A stretch of DNA of 64,000 nucleotides from Sepioteuthis lessoniana (Eukaryota; Mollusca; Cephalopoda; Myopsida; Loliginidae): positions 34,692,768-34,756,767 of the forward strand of contig OY757934.1 of the NCBI GenBank assembly GCA_963585895.1, written 5' to 3'. Of this stretch, positions 44,243 through 55,857 are shown piece by piece. A model generated the notes under the pieces. That model was not told where the DNA came from and ran no database searches. It saw only the letters and a list, made by a program, of their open reading frames with translations. The stretch's first letter is position 1, and each line of letters begins with the position of its first letter. The position numbers and the translations under genes are program-made.

Positions 44243-44410
44243 ATGGACAATATTCTTAGACATGTGATCTTTCTATACCTATTTTTCACAACAGTTGCAA
44301 TTCCACGTGGTAAAATGCTAAACGCATTCAAAAGATTTGGTTCAACACTCATTAAGAAGACTAAGAAGCAACTGAACAGAATTAAAACTCTGAGCAAAGC
44401 CAGGAAATAA
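44243..44410 (+). CDS. candidate secreted cationic peptide, 55 residues
   Basis: I do not recognise a family. The start ATG at 44243 has A at -3 and G at +4. Residues 1-19 look like a signal peptide: one Arg at position 6, then the hydrophobic core VIFLYLFFTTVA, with a possible cleavage after Ala19. The remaining 36 residues contain 13 Lys/Arg, no Asp or Glu and no Cys. Hydrophobic residues at 25, 26, 29, 32, 36, 37, 44, 47 and 50 would form one face of a helix. A plausible 3' splice site TTTTTCTGGCTTCAG ends at about 44208, and an ATTAAA lies near 44465. The frame also continues upstream to 44099 without a stop, so the true start is uncertain. Lysine-rich frames arise easily in AT-rich DNA, and no expression evidence is available. 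Confidence 0.35.
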   Translation: MDNILRHVIFLYLFFTTVAIPRGKMLNAFKRFGSTLIKKTKKQLNRIKTLSKARK

Positions 44411-46200
44411 ATTTTGAGTAAAGAAAAAAAAACTGCTGATAAGAATCTTATTGTCTTATTGTCTATTAAACATTCTAATGCAAACTTACACAATAGAAAT
44501 ATTTCACTTAAGAAGAGTTAATAGAGAGATCCAGGATGTCCGTAAGTGACTGCGTTATTATTTGTTAGGAAACAAAGAAAACGAACAAGTAGTTAGAAAA
44601 GGTATTCAGTACCAACAAATAATACATTGTTAGATTGTGGGATGTTCTTCTGACTTGTATTGATGCAATGCTTGCATATTGAGGTTGCATCAAAGAATAT
44701 CCCAAAAATATAAGATTTAAAAGTTTATCAGGATCTATCAACCAATCGCAAACACTTGCAAAGAAAGTCTGCTATTTGGATGGGTTTGTCTCTCCTGCTT
44801 CACACAATCGTCATCGTCGAAGAATAAAAGTATAAGATTATATTTTTATTTGTACGTGTTCCTCGTTGTTTGTCAGCGGTTGTCTACTACTCAGGGTACC
44901 TTGGTTAATCATGAATTACAAAATAATATCATTAGTAGTTATTTTTGGTGTAGACAAGTACATTTCCCAAATACACACGCCTTTTCCCGTATGTTTAAAT
45001 TTGTGACCATTTTGCATGAAACTTTTTTTCCGTTACAACATATTTTGTGCTAGGTGACTTCTACAAATTCTCCATTACTCATTTTGTTAACACTGAGAGC
45101 CAATTTCTTTTCTTGTTTGGTTGTTGTTGTTTTTCTGTATTTGCTCATTTTCTTCTGACAACAAGATTTCAATTAAAGATTAACGGCTTCTGGCAACAAT
45201 GAACTATATTCTGTTGAAGAAAGGAAATTAACTTTTTAACGGTTGTCAATAGAGATATTTCCTTCATTTACTTTTTTGACAACATATCTTTTATGGAACA
45301 ATAACAGACTCAGTTTATTTTTAGCACAAAACTTTTATGAATTTATAAAATGGATAAGAACCTCGACTTTGAAATATATTTATATTAAAAAATAATTAAA
45401 ATATTTCAAAATATGTTTCTATTAAAGCGTAATTCATGAAAAAAAAATGGATGGATTAAAGCAGAAATTCTATAAATCCTGGTAAAGTTAATGCAGCTTA
45501 GTTTTAAATCAGACAATCCAGTTACCTGTTCGCTTCCTACAGTAACATTGGTCAAATATGATATTGAGACTTCTACTTAATAAAAGGTGAAAGATTCTAA
45601 TTAGCATGTCAAATTTATCTTCGTTATATCAATAATTCATATATATAATATATGAATATTGATAGTCATAGCATAAAACTCAATTTTGAGAAGGATGAGT
45701 TAAATTTTCTAATTATAATAAGAAAATTTGACAAAAAAGGAAAAGACAAAATTATTCGTACTGCATGAAAAATTGAAAAAATTGGACAATGACAGACTTG
45801 GACAATTCTTCTTCCCACTGACCTGGCCACACCCTAACCAGGCAGCTTGTCCTCCGTCGTCTCCAACTGCCTAACTTAAACTGACTGTGACTAAGTCTTC
45901 GAGTGGAACTGACTCTGCTTCTTAGAGATCTTCTCATATATTCCCTTATTATTATTCTCTTTACTAATCTGTTACTAATCTGTCATAGCTAATATCAGCT
46001 GACATCCACGCAGATGTTTATCTTTAATATTTCGCTTATAGTTGATTTCAAAACAAACCTGTAAACTTAATATTTTGATTGAAGCTGACACTCGAATGCA
46101 AAATAAGGTCGGCTCGCTCTAACTTTTCCAACTCGAACTTACAACTACGAAGTTTTTACCTAGCACACAATTTATCACTAAAATAAAATTATTAACTAAG
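44411..46200. other. no recognisable feature
   Basis: AT-rich. The short symmetric AATTCATATATATAATATAT near 45636 and a balanced-composition stretch at about 45780-45930 are the only standouts. No gene seen. Confidence 0.4.
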
Positions 46201-46204
46201 ATAA

Positions 46205-47000
46205 TTAATTAGAATCCTTAGTTATATTACATTTCTTCAATTCTCTAATGGTTAGACGTTCTAATTCCAGAGGGCTTTTTAGTGACCGACGATTTATTCG
46301 ACCTTTCAATTTGTGCCATAGATTTTTCATAGGATTCAAGTCAGGACTCTTTGAAAGCCATTGTAGAACTGTAATCTTCTTTTTCTGAGGCCACGTAGTC
46401 TCTGATTTAGACGTATGTTTGGGATCATTATCTTACAGGAAAGTAAATCGCTGACAACGATCAAGAGTTTGCGCTGATAGTTATATATTTTCATTCAGTA
46501 TTTTGATATAATCTTCAAATTTCATTATTCCTCTGGTTGCAATTAATTGTCCTGTTCCGCTTGAGCCAAAACAAGCCAAAAACACCATCGAGCATTCTCT
46601 GTGTTTTAATGTTGGCACTGTGTTCTTTGGAAGGAAAGCTTCAACTTTCTTGCGTTAACTCTTCTCTACATCATTATGTCGAAAAAGCTCATTTTTTGTT
46701 TTATCAGTTCATAGTACTTGTTCCCAAAAGCAATTTTCATTGTTCAAGAACGTTTTGGCAAAATTAAACAGAGAAACAATGCGACATGGTTCGTGAAGAA
46801 GAGTTAGTCGTGGTTGGTTTCCATACAATTCATTTCTATTTAAACAACGTTCTATAGTCCAAGAATTTATGCTGGTACCCATCATAACCAAACTTTTGGC
46901 GATGTCTTTCAAAACAACCCTTGGATATATATTAACATTGACACAATGTGTGTTATCACCTTTCCACACCGTGATGACATCTGAAACGGCGTGGCTGCTG
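46205..47000 (-). mobile_element. Tc1-like transposon relic (second lineage)
   Basis: On the minus strand, YPRVVLKDIAKSLVMMGTSI (near 46920) and WTIERCLNRNELYGNQPRLT form the N-terminal DNA-binding end. FNFAKTFLNNENCFWEQVL leads to the first catalytic region. The other frames give LKHRECSMVFLACFGSSGTG, IKILNENI, DNDPKHTSKSETTWPQ (second Asp) and SPDLNPMKNLWHKLKGRIN. The catalytic Glu of the usual NPIENLW is Lys here. The last frame stays open to a natural stop at about 46205. Frameshifts and one lost catalytic residue make it inactive. Confidence 0.87.
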
Positions 47001-47013
47001 CTGCCACGGCGGC

Positions 47014-47044
<31 letters not shown>

Positions 47045-47046
47045 TA
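47001..47046. repeat. (CTG)n microsatellite
   Basis: CTG-rich run, which encodes the serine run in the long minus-strand frame 47254-46709. Confidence 0.9.
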
Positions 47047-47079
47047 AAAACATGCTCACTACTCTATCATTTTTACCTG

Positions 47080-47560
47080 AAATTGTGCGGCGGTAAGCCA
47101 ACCTGACTTTGGCTCGAGTGTGCTTGGCTATTAGAGTCACACGCCAGCTGCATTGCTCGCTGCACGGATAGGTTCGTGTGACTTGGTCGCATGGTCTTGC
47201 TACATCGGTCAAGGCTGCCTGACATGAGTAATGGGAACCCGGCATCCATGTCACACGCGCTGAAACCGGCGCTCCTCGAGCCTCTGGGAATCGTCTCCCA
47301 GGCTCTACCCCTCTCCGGAGGGGCTAGGTTTATTGCCTCGTGCCTGGGGTGCACCTTTTTCGGGTAATGACGACGGGGCCCGAGGCATTTTTTGAGCCGA
47401 TGGGCGCGTCTGTGCCTGGACTTACCTTTAAAAAGGGCCTTGTGTCGCAGTCGTCTGGTTGGTGAGACGTACAGTAAATATAGCAGCTATTTACATCCGA
47501 TCAATCATTCAGTCTGACACTGTGTTACTCAGCAGTATCAGAAAACTTTACCCTGATGTA
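47080..47560. mobile_element. GC-rich block, possibly LTR-derived
   Basis: Markedly GC-rich compared with its surroundings, with CTCTCCGGAGGGGCTAGG and GACGACGGGGCCCGAGGC. The stretch from GTCGTCTGGTTGGTGAGACG to TGTACACAACA has LTR-like features. No flanking duplication or second copy was found, so the nature is unproven. Confidence 0.3.
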
Positions 47561-47689
47561 CACAACATTTCCCAGGTCAACATCCGTACAAAAGGATAAC
47601 TCTAACGTCACAATAATAATTAACTGTGATCAAAGTCTTAACCTCCTACTACGCGTAGACGGCTACTTGAGCGAGTTTAAATTGGAGAG

Positions 47690-47997
47690 GTGCTCCAAAA
47701 ACTATACGGCCACTTGCCTCCCATCACGAAAAATATACAAGTTAGACGAACCAGACACGCAGGACACTGCTGGAGAAGCAAGGACGAGCTCGTAAGTGAT
47801 GTACTCCTATGGACCCCCACATATGGCCAAGCAAAAGCAGGACGACCAGCCCGAACTTACATACAGCAGCTATGTGAGGACACAGGATGTAACGCTGAAG
47901 ACCTGCCGGAGGCGATGAATGATAGGGAGAAGTGGCGAGAGAGGGTCAGGGATATCCGTGCTGGCGGCACGACATGATGATGATGATGATGATGTTT
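47690..47997 (+). mobile_element. APE-type LINE, 3' end with (ATG)n tail
   Basis: An intact 95-codon frame (47690-47977) gives LQKLYGHLPPITKNIQVRRT, RHAGHCWRSKDELVSDVLLW and GRPARTYIQQLCEDTGCNAE, and ends DREKWRERVRDIRAGGTT and stop. The 3' end is followed at once by six to seven ATG units. A short tandem 3' tail instead of poly-A is typical of RTE-clade LINEs (established), which is why I call this family RTE-like. It is a young-looking, extremely 5'-truncated insertion. Protein end and tail together define the 3' terminus of the family. Confidence 0.88.
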
Positions 47998-48004
47998 TCA
48001 CATA

Positions 48005-48310
48005 AGCCACAACAGATACAGGGTGCCCGATAAACTTGTTGGATAGAACAAGTTTTCAGCTACAAGATACTATATTTCCAAGTGGTAACCACAATTGATG
48101 ATGCACTGAACAAAAGTTTGCCTGCAACATTTGTAAACATCTGCACTAATGCTGGCAGTCTTCATTTCTTGGTTTGACAGCTGTATTGAATGTCGCTTTT
48201 CACTCACATCATTGTTGCCACTGTAGGAAACACATTACCCACCATCTAGCTCCACTAACATCCACTGTTTGGTCTCCGAAAACTTTGAACAAGTGTCGAG
48301 GAATGTCGGT
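48005..48310 (-). mobile_element. mariner-like relic (third lineage), probable
   Basis: The minus strand reads FKVFGDQTVDVSGARWWVMC, resembling the GDxTVDVSTVRRWV helix-turn-helix of some mariner transposases. It continues PALVQMFTNVAGKLLFSASS. Stops are frequent. The assignment rests on this one motif. Confidence 0.4.
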
Positions 48311-48324
48311 TATAGCGATCTTTT

Positions 48325-48412
48325 TATTATTATTATTTCACTCCTTTGAGAATTTTTCACACCAGCGTTAGCTGATGGTCTTCCACTGGAGTTTGAATGA
48401 CAGCAAGTTAAT
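48325..48412 (-). mobile_element. RLE-type LINE, last about 85 bp
   Basis: TTATTATTATTTCACTCCTT, GAGAATTTTTCACACCAGCG then TTAGCTGATGG and GAATGACAGCAAGT match the 3' end of the copy at 57.83 kb. It is flanked by (TTA)n and (AATAAT)n. Confidence 0.8.
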
Positions 48413-49778
48413 AATAATAATAATGATAATGATAATTATTATTATTATTATAGAGGAATGTAGTGACGCAAGTCATTTTTTTTTTTTCAGGCTGACATTC
48501 AGTCGCTAATTGTAACAAGGCAAAAGAAATGATTTATTGACTGGATAATTCAACATTTACGGTCATATTAATATCTGTGTCTGACATTTTGAGTCGATAT
48601 AATAAAGTAGAATCGACCCTCTTACGAGGATGATATGCAGACTCTTGCTCAGTGTTTAGCCAATGGTAATGGCAATATAGTGTTTTATAGCAAGAAGAAA
48701 TTGCCTGATCCAACGATGTTGTAGGAGGCATAATTCAAGTTGTTAATTTTTGCACAAGTTTTCCGTCGCTATTTAAATTAGTATCAAAATTGTGTCCAAA
48801 AAATTAAGTATACATGTACTAAATAAGCAATGATCAGATGTTGTGGGATAAAATCGTAAACAGAAGTGGAAAAATCTGAGGCTGTTTTACCAAACGATGT
48901 AACAATGAGTTCATAAAAACGAAAAATTTAACTTGGTAAGAGAGAAATGGCAATAAGATGTAGTTAATAACCCAACTATGGACAGATTGCGACATAAGAA
49001 GGTCATTTTTTAAGCGGATAGTTTTAATTCAGAGTTTTACAATCTTAAACTGGTTGCGGAACCGTTTATGCATTATAACGAGACTTTCTTCTTGCAATAT
49101 TCCCATATAATTCATTTTGGCAACCATTAAGATCGATGTCGAGTCGCAAAATATTTTTTGAATCTATATCATAATTAATTGCAAATAAATAAATACAAGA
49201 GGAAGTACTCAATAATTAGCATTTAATAATTATCTCCCTTGAGGTAGAAAATCCCACATTATTATTCTCAAGTTTCAAATTGGATTTAGAATTGTTTTAT
49301 TACGAAAGTTAGAGCCTTTTAACTCTATTTCATTAATATCAATTTCTCTGTCATTTTTTTTTCTGTGATACAACAATATATATGCAAAAATTGTTTCATT
49401 ATGATGTAGATATAAAAAAGTCCTTTCCACTAATTCTATGTTTCTAAATGATTCTTTATTCTGTTTCACATGGATTAATGCTTGTTAAATACGTAAAAAA
49501 AAATCTAATAAATGAATATAAAAGGAGAGATAGCTATGAAGACTAACCTAAAATTGGGTTTGAGATACGTTGTCAGTAAAAATTCATTTCTAATCTTGAT
49601 ACTAGCATCATATGCTTTAGGTTCCATGACAGACAAAACCTTTTTAACATTACTTTTTTAAAGATAAATTGGTAAAAAAATGGAGTCGTATTTGTGATCT
49701 CGAATTTTTTTTCTCTTTAAGTTACAACCAAAATATCCACACCAAAGTACGCGCTTCTATTTTTATTCTTATTTATAT
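48413..49778. other. no recognisable feature
   Basis: AT-rich, beginning with AAT/ATT trinucleotide runs to about 48452. Confidence 0.4.
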
Positions 49779-49965
49779 ATCTTTGTAAGTGTTTAGACAT
49801 GTATCTTTGTGAGTGTTTAGACATGTATCTTTGTAAGTGTTTAGACATGTATCTTTATAAGTGATTTGGCATGTATCTTTGTAAGTGTTTAGACATGAAT
49901 CTTTGTAAGTGTTTAGACATCTATCTTTGTAAATATTTAGGCATGTATCTTTGTAAGTGCAAGTA
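49779..49965. repeat. 24-bp minisatellite
   Basis: About eight units of TATCTTTGTAAGTGTTTAGA then CATG, with unit length held at 24 bp. Confidence 0.95.
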
Positions 49966-50650
49966 TATACGAATGCATGTACGTTAGTGTGTATATATGC
50001 AAACAGTTAAATTGTTGATAAATGATAAAACGCAGTATGATATTAGATTTTAACTTTTGAAAAAATCAATCACGTCTGCAAAGGCAGCTCCACAGGTGTG
50101 TCGGGGGCTAATTTGAATGCGACCAGTTTTAGGTGTCAGCTGTGCAAAAGCTCTGATAAGCAACATACAACAAAGAAGCCAGTGCTGAGAGGGAAAATAG
50201 GGGTTGAAGTCACACTGCAGTTGGAAGATCCGAGCTAACTATGTGAAGGATTCGCTTTTTATATCACTCTTTTTATATAATTCTCGTGTGTGGTTGTTGT
50301 TTGCCTAATCAGACTCCTGTTATGATCTAAAAGTTATAATGGATTGGTCTACGAGAAATACATTAATATAGCTAAAAAAATGAATAAAAGGATGGATAGT
50401 CATGAAGAACAGACTAAACAGAAAGGTTACTTGTTTGAAAAGTTACTTAATGAAAGAAAGAAAAATGATTAAGAGACTGAAAGAAAAAGTCACTTGGTGA
50501 GTTAGTGCTTGAGTCAGATTTAAAAAGGGGAGAATGAGTTAGGGTTTTCAAGTTATTTGAGGTAAAACAAGTAAAAACATTTTTTAAAAAAAGAGTGTTT
50601 TAAAAGAAATCTAAAAGGGAAGAATTAGTTTGAATTTAAGATTAGCGAAG

Positions 50651-50652
<2 letters not shown>
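49966..50652. other. no recognisable feature
   Basis: A GC-richer stretch at 50080-50240 has no motif that I recognise. Confidence 0.4.
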
Positions 50653-50687
<35 letters not shown>

Positions 50688-50717
50688 TACACACACACGC
50701 ACACACGCACACACACG
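50653..50717. repeat. (CA)n microsatellite
   Basis: CA run with CG interruptions. Confidence 0.96.
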
Positions 50718-51791
50718 GAGGAAGGGTAAGAGACAAGAAGATTGGGAGATGAAAATAAAGGAAAAGGATTAAATTTTTCACTCAACTGAAAATGAAAGGA
50801 TTATAATGAAGAAAATTAAAGATATCTATCTATGTAATGTTATTTAGTTCATTTTCTAAATTAACTTTTCCGCAGATGATTAGTCAGGCTCTGAAACAAG
50901 ATTTTAATTGTTTGAATCCTTAAGTCTGACACTTAATGCTAAGTTCTATTTTACTATATACCATACGCCTGATATTTTTGACAAAGGGAGATCACGTCAG
51001 ATTCTATTTGTAAACGCTTAATAGAACGACTATCTACAGTCTTTATTTTAAGAGAATGATGGTATATCTTTAAACGCAGATGTTTGCACCAAAGAATAAA
51101 GGTAAAAATTTGTTTTATTTTCGACTTTTAATAAATTCTTGTGAGGGTCTGAAGACCAAAACATAAAATAGAACGTGAAGTAAAAAAAAAAAAATTCTAA
51201 TAGAATTTAAAAAGTTCGCAATTTTTTATGTCCTTTGAGTGGAAACTTTAAAATGAAGAATATAGAAACTAAATAGATTTCAAGCTAATAAAAATGAATT
51301 ACAAATACATGAATGGGTAAAGAAAATTCGATATAAATAGTTTGCCGCCACAATTAAATGTATTAGAGTTTTTAAAGGACCTTATACAATTATCAACAAA
51401 ATTACAATGGGATATTAAATTTTATTCCTTTATTTACAAGTTTAATGAAGAGAATTTAACATAGAGACACACTCAATTTTTGTTTTTTTTTTTAATTTTT
51501 GATGAGCTGATGACGTTTTAATGGTTCAAGTTTCACAAGCGGCTGTTGAGAAATTCAAAATAACACATCTCCCGACAGCATAGGGATACCTCTAGTGCTC
51601 AACCGTTCTGATCTCTCCTGACATTTCGAGATTAAACAATGTTAAATCTTATCACCATTCCATGCTTGCTATAGCTACACTGCTCTTAACTATTGCGTCA
51701 CACATATTCCATTCGACTGAGTTCCTTTCTACAAGCAGGCGAGGGCAAAACAATCTGCTGTGCTACTGACTAAATTTTTGACATTTTAGTT
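50718..51791. other. no recognisable feature
   Basis: AT-rich, no coding signal. Confidence 0.4.
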
Positions 51792-51850
<59 letters not shown>

Positions 51851-51868
51851 ATAGAGAGAGAGAGAGAA
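51792..51868. repeat. (AT)n(GT)n microsatellite plus (GA)n
   Basis: AT run, GT run to 51849, then a short GA run. Confidence 0.97.
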
Positions 51869-52230
51869 AGATAAATATGAAGAGCTGATGTATGTATTAA
51901 TTGCGATGTTGTATGGAATATAAGTAAATTACAAATTGATATCAAACTATGAATAATTTGAAAGTGGCTCGAGGCTGATAATAATGAACTTATAAACAAT
52001 TCCTATACAACGAAGAAATCGATATGCATAAACACTTTAAATTTATCGTTGGCATCCGAATGTATCCAGAAACTAAATTTGAGGAACAAATTTCCTGAAA
52101 GATCCAGATCATGCCCAGGATATATCATTGTTTATAATTTAAAAAATAAAGTTTAGGAAAACTAAAAAATGATTACAAACAAATATACAAAATTGTTACT
52201 TGTGTTATATAATTAAGGAATGATTTTCTA
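51869..52230. other. no recognisable feature
   Basis: AT-rich with nothing recognised. Confidence 0.4.
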
Positions 52231-52890
52231 AAATCTTAATCATTTTTCATTAATTATATTTTATCATTCAGTTTGGTTGGGCTTTGAACAATTCAGGTCA
52301 TCAGGTGCATAGCATTGGGTACAGTTTACTCTCGCGCGCAAAGGATATGACAATCACAATTGTAATAATAAACCCCAGATAGGAAATAGGGCTGGAGTGT
52401 GACGTCATGCCCGGGCGCGATGGTCCTGAGAATTTGAAGATTTTGAAAAAGAAGCAGTTGGGGGTTGACTTTGGTTCATGTAGATAGACAGTTGGGTTGT
52501 CTGCCTCAATGGCAGACAAGAGAAGTTGAGTTCTGACTATGATGTTGAGAAGTTGGGGTCTGACAATGACGTTGAGAAGTTGGGGTCCGATTAGGCAGTT
52601 GTGATTTTGAGGCTGGACCATAGAAGACGATAGTTGAGTTCCTGCCATGGGGGCATAGAGTTGAATTTCGGCCATTGGAAGATGTTGTTAGCATAGTATG
52701 ATACGAAAGACTTTTAAGAATTGTGTCTCTCTCCTCGTGTCGAAGAACCGAATGCAAGAAATTAATAAACGGTTCGTGCCTGAACAACGGAGTCCGCCAA
52801 TTGTGTTTGTATTTCCCTGTATTTGCATTTGTATACGTACTGTTGTCATTGATATCATTGAATTATGGTTGTGGTACGCAACACATGAAC
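52231..52890 (+). mobile_element. LTR beta, copy 2 (borders approximate)
   Basis: Shares with 10303-10861 the string TCTCTCTCCTCGTGTCGAAG, the polyadenylation region (AATTAATAAACGG, signal near 52763) followed by GTGCCTGAACAACGG, and a related front (GTTTGGTTGGGC, GCATAGCATTGGGTAC, CGCGCGC). Internal direct repeats TTGAGAAGTTGGGGTC..TGAC occur at about 52540-52590. No flanking duplication was found. The overlapping open frames on the minus strand are incidental. Confidence 0.7.
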
Positions 52891-53370
52891 GATTAGATTT
52901 TTGAAAAAACGACAAATATGCATAAGTTATTGATGTGTGTATATCTTGGAAAAAGTAAAGAATGCACAAAATATGGCCATTTCGTACTGGTGGTCTTGTT
53001 GATTAATAACTACTACGTAGTCGGTTCGGTGCTCCATTTTTGTGACCTTTTTTCATCCTAAGTAAATTGTTATGATAAAAATCATGTGACAGACTTTATT
53101 AGTTATGGACAAAATGTTGATAAAATCTATTTTCACGTTGTGACTCTTGCAATAAGGCATTAACATAATTTCTACGTTTGAATCTGCATAGATTACTTTT
53201 AGAAAATAGATATTGAATTTTTTAAGTTAAATTAGGTAGAAAGGCTGACTTATAGGGTTATCTTTGATGATAAACTACACTAAGAAAGGATTGCAATCAG
53301 GGCACAAAAAACATCGATTAACAGATGCTCTGGCTTTTTCAATAGGAAAACCGTTTTTTTTTCTTCAGAA
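52891..53370. other. no recognisable feature
   Basis: AT-rich with nothing recognised. Confidence 0.4.
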
Positions 53371-53850
53371 ATTTTTATTTATCTATTGAATGTGACAATT
53401 GTATTGGAAATTTATCTATTTAATTGTACATGGGTCAATTGTATTGAAGGTTTATCTATTGAATTATGTATGGGTCAATTGTATTAAAGGTTTATCTATT
53501 GAATTATGTATGGGTCAATTTTATTGAAGGTTTATCTATTGAATTAGGTATGGGTCAATTGTATTGAAGGTTTATCTATTGAATTAGGTATGGGTCAATT
53601 GTATTGAAGGTTTATCTATTGAATTGTACATGGGTCAATTGTATTGAAGGTTTATCTATTGAGTTGTACATGGGTCAATTGTATTGAAGGTTTATCTATT
53701 GAATTATGTATGGGTCAATTTTATTGAAGGTTTATCTATTGAGTTGTACATGGGTCAATTGTATTGGAAATTTATCTATTGAATTGTACATGGGTCAATT
53801 GTATTTAAGGTTTATCTATTGAATTGTACATGGGTCAATTGTATTGAAAA
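53371..53850. repeat. 40-bp minisatellite, about 12 units
   Basis: TTTATCTATTGAATTATGTA then TGGGTCAATTGTATTGAAGG repeats with exactly 40-bp spacing from 53411 to 53850 (11 units). A degenerate unit precedes it. Variation is by substitution only (ATGTA, AGGTA or GTACA). Confidence 0.97.
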
Positions 53851-53939
53851 TTCAAACTCAAAGGAACAGAAAGAAATTATTCTCATTCTACTGTCAGAGC
53901 TTTGGGGATTATCTTATATGAGTTAAGAGGTGAATACGA

Positions 53940-54767
53940 TAAGTTTCCAGACTTTTTTCGTATGGGCACTTTTATTGATAGTACACACAAAACTCTAGTC
54001 CCCTTCGAAGTAATTTCCTCTGGCTGCAATGCACTAGTTGTACCGTTCCAACAACTTCTGGAAGGCCTCATGGAAGTCCTCTTGTGTGAGCGTGTCAATG
54101 ACCTTCGTCACAGCCTCTTTCATCTCCTCAATGTCTCATAACGACAGCCTCTGAGCTTAGAGAATAAGCAAGAGTCACAAAGAGCAAGGTCTGGACTATA
54201 GGGAGGGCGAGAAACTGTCTTGATGCTCATCTTGGTCAAATAGTCTGTGACAAGAATGGAGTTGTGAACTGGTGTATTGTCCTGGAGGAAATGCCACTGA
54301 CCCTATTTGAAGAGTGCTGGCCTCTTCCCAAGGAATCTCTTCCTGAACTCCCTTAAAACCTCAACATATTATTACTTGTTGACTGTCTGTCCAGTGTGAA
54401 ACCAGTGCATGTAGATCATGCCAGTGCTGTCAAAAAAGGGATCATCAAAAGTCTGTGGTTGGATTTGCTCTGTTAGCCTTCTTGGGTCTGGGAGAGCCAG
54501 CATGCTTCCACTGGGAACTCTGTCTCTTGGTCTCTGGATCATAGCAGTAGATCCAGCTTTCATCGCATGGCATTTTTTCCAAGTTTAAAACAGAATTTTA
54601 TTGCATATCGTTCTTCTAATGTCCAGATTGCATTTTTGAAATTTACAAGCAGTGACAATCAGGATTTAGTAGGGTGTATTCCAATTCCTGCTGTAACAAT
54701 AACATACTGAATTTTCAAGAGGCTGCGACAATTTTAAATGCCTGTACAAAACAAGTCTGGAAACTTA
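53940..54767 (-). mobile_element. mariner copy 3, middle and C-terminus kept
   Basis: Terminal repeats TAAGTTTCCAGACTTTTTT (53940) and the complement AAGTCTGGAAACTTA ending at 54767. The minus strand keeps PCDESWIYCYDPETKRQSSQ (first catalytic Asp, near 54555), then a frameshift to DSTGMIYMHWFHTGQTVNK, HFLQDNTPVHNSI (second Asp, near 54280), and PPYSPDLALCDS (third Asp, near 54200). The end is VTKVIDTLTQEDFHEAFQKL and ERYNQCIAARGNYFEGD. The N-terminal DNA-binding part is deleted, complementary to copies 1 and 2. Frameshifts make it inactive. Confidence 0.92.
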
Positions 54768-54780
54768 TTGAATGCACCAC

Positions 54781-54783
<3 letters not shown>

Positions 54784-54846
<63 letters not shown>
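54784..54846. repeat. (AT)n microsatellite
   Basis: Pure AT run directly outside the mariner terminal repeat. Confidence 0.97.
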
Positions 54847-54848
<2 letters not shown>

Positions 54849-55857
54849 TGGCAGAATATATTATTGCAATAATCTGAATACGTCTTTGAATTTACTTAAA
54901 ACTATTTAGGCAGTATAACTGATATACATTTATTACAGTAAAGGATTACATAGGCAGTCCAATAGATGCACATGTTCCAAAATGAGGAATGCATCGCCAA
55001 TATTCATACCATATGCATATTGTGTACCTAGATTAAAATTAGCTTTGTCCTTCAGAGTATTGTAGCTTTATTTTTGGTCATTATATTTGAAAGTTGTCTT
55101 TACACAGGAAAATATATTTGCAAATATTCTTGAATCTAAGACATACCCTTGTTTTACAGAGGTTTTTCAAGGAAAATAATTATAGTACAGTTTAAGTATC
55201 TGAGGTTTGAGTTTCTGAAGTATATATTCCCGACTCTTATACAATCCTATTGGCCGAAGCATAATATTTGGATACTTTTTAGAAAAAAGCAAAAGATGTT
55301 GTCAAATTTCCGTTGAAAGTTTGTACTGAGACACTAACAGCCCAACGCATCTTTTACATAAATAACCGGCGAGTGTATTACATGGTGAATCTGAGATAAG
55401 AACGAAATGCAACAGGATAAAACGCCGTATTCTAAATATAAACTAAAGAAATGCATTTGCACTTCATTTGAACCAAAACGCCCTCTTATCATTTTCAACC
55501 AAGCAAGTCTTAGAGAAAGGCAGGATCAAAGAGGCTAAATCAATCGATATTTCTTCCTTGCTTGTCATCCTGAAATCTGTTTAAAGCCCCAGCTTCTCTT
55601 TTGAAATAGAAAGATTAAACTGCAGAAAAAAAAGTACATTTAAATCATCATCATCAACAACAACAACTATATTGCACCTACAAAAACACGGTAAAAATTT
55701 TAAAAATAATAAAAATCAATATAAAGAAAACAAATGTTAAAAGTGAAAATATTTCTCACTGAATATTCTGTTTACCTTTCTGTTATTGGGCGGTAAATAA
55801 TTTCTCAATTTTTTTTTTATATTTGCAGTTCGATCAGTATGACTTATCGTCAAACTA
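54847..55857. other. no recognisable feature
   Basis: AT-rich with no coding signal. Confidence 0.4.

Noticed and set aside
46709..47254. Longest open frame in the window (181 residues, minus)
   Set aside because: It is a chimera of a Tc1 N-terminal end, a CTG microsatellite (Ser run) and a GC-rich block. There is no single protein in it.
53371..53850. Regular 40-bp repeats considered as a CRISPR array
   Set aside because: Units are contiguous with no unique spacers, and the genome is eukaryotic.
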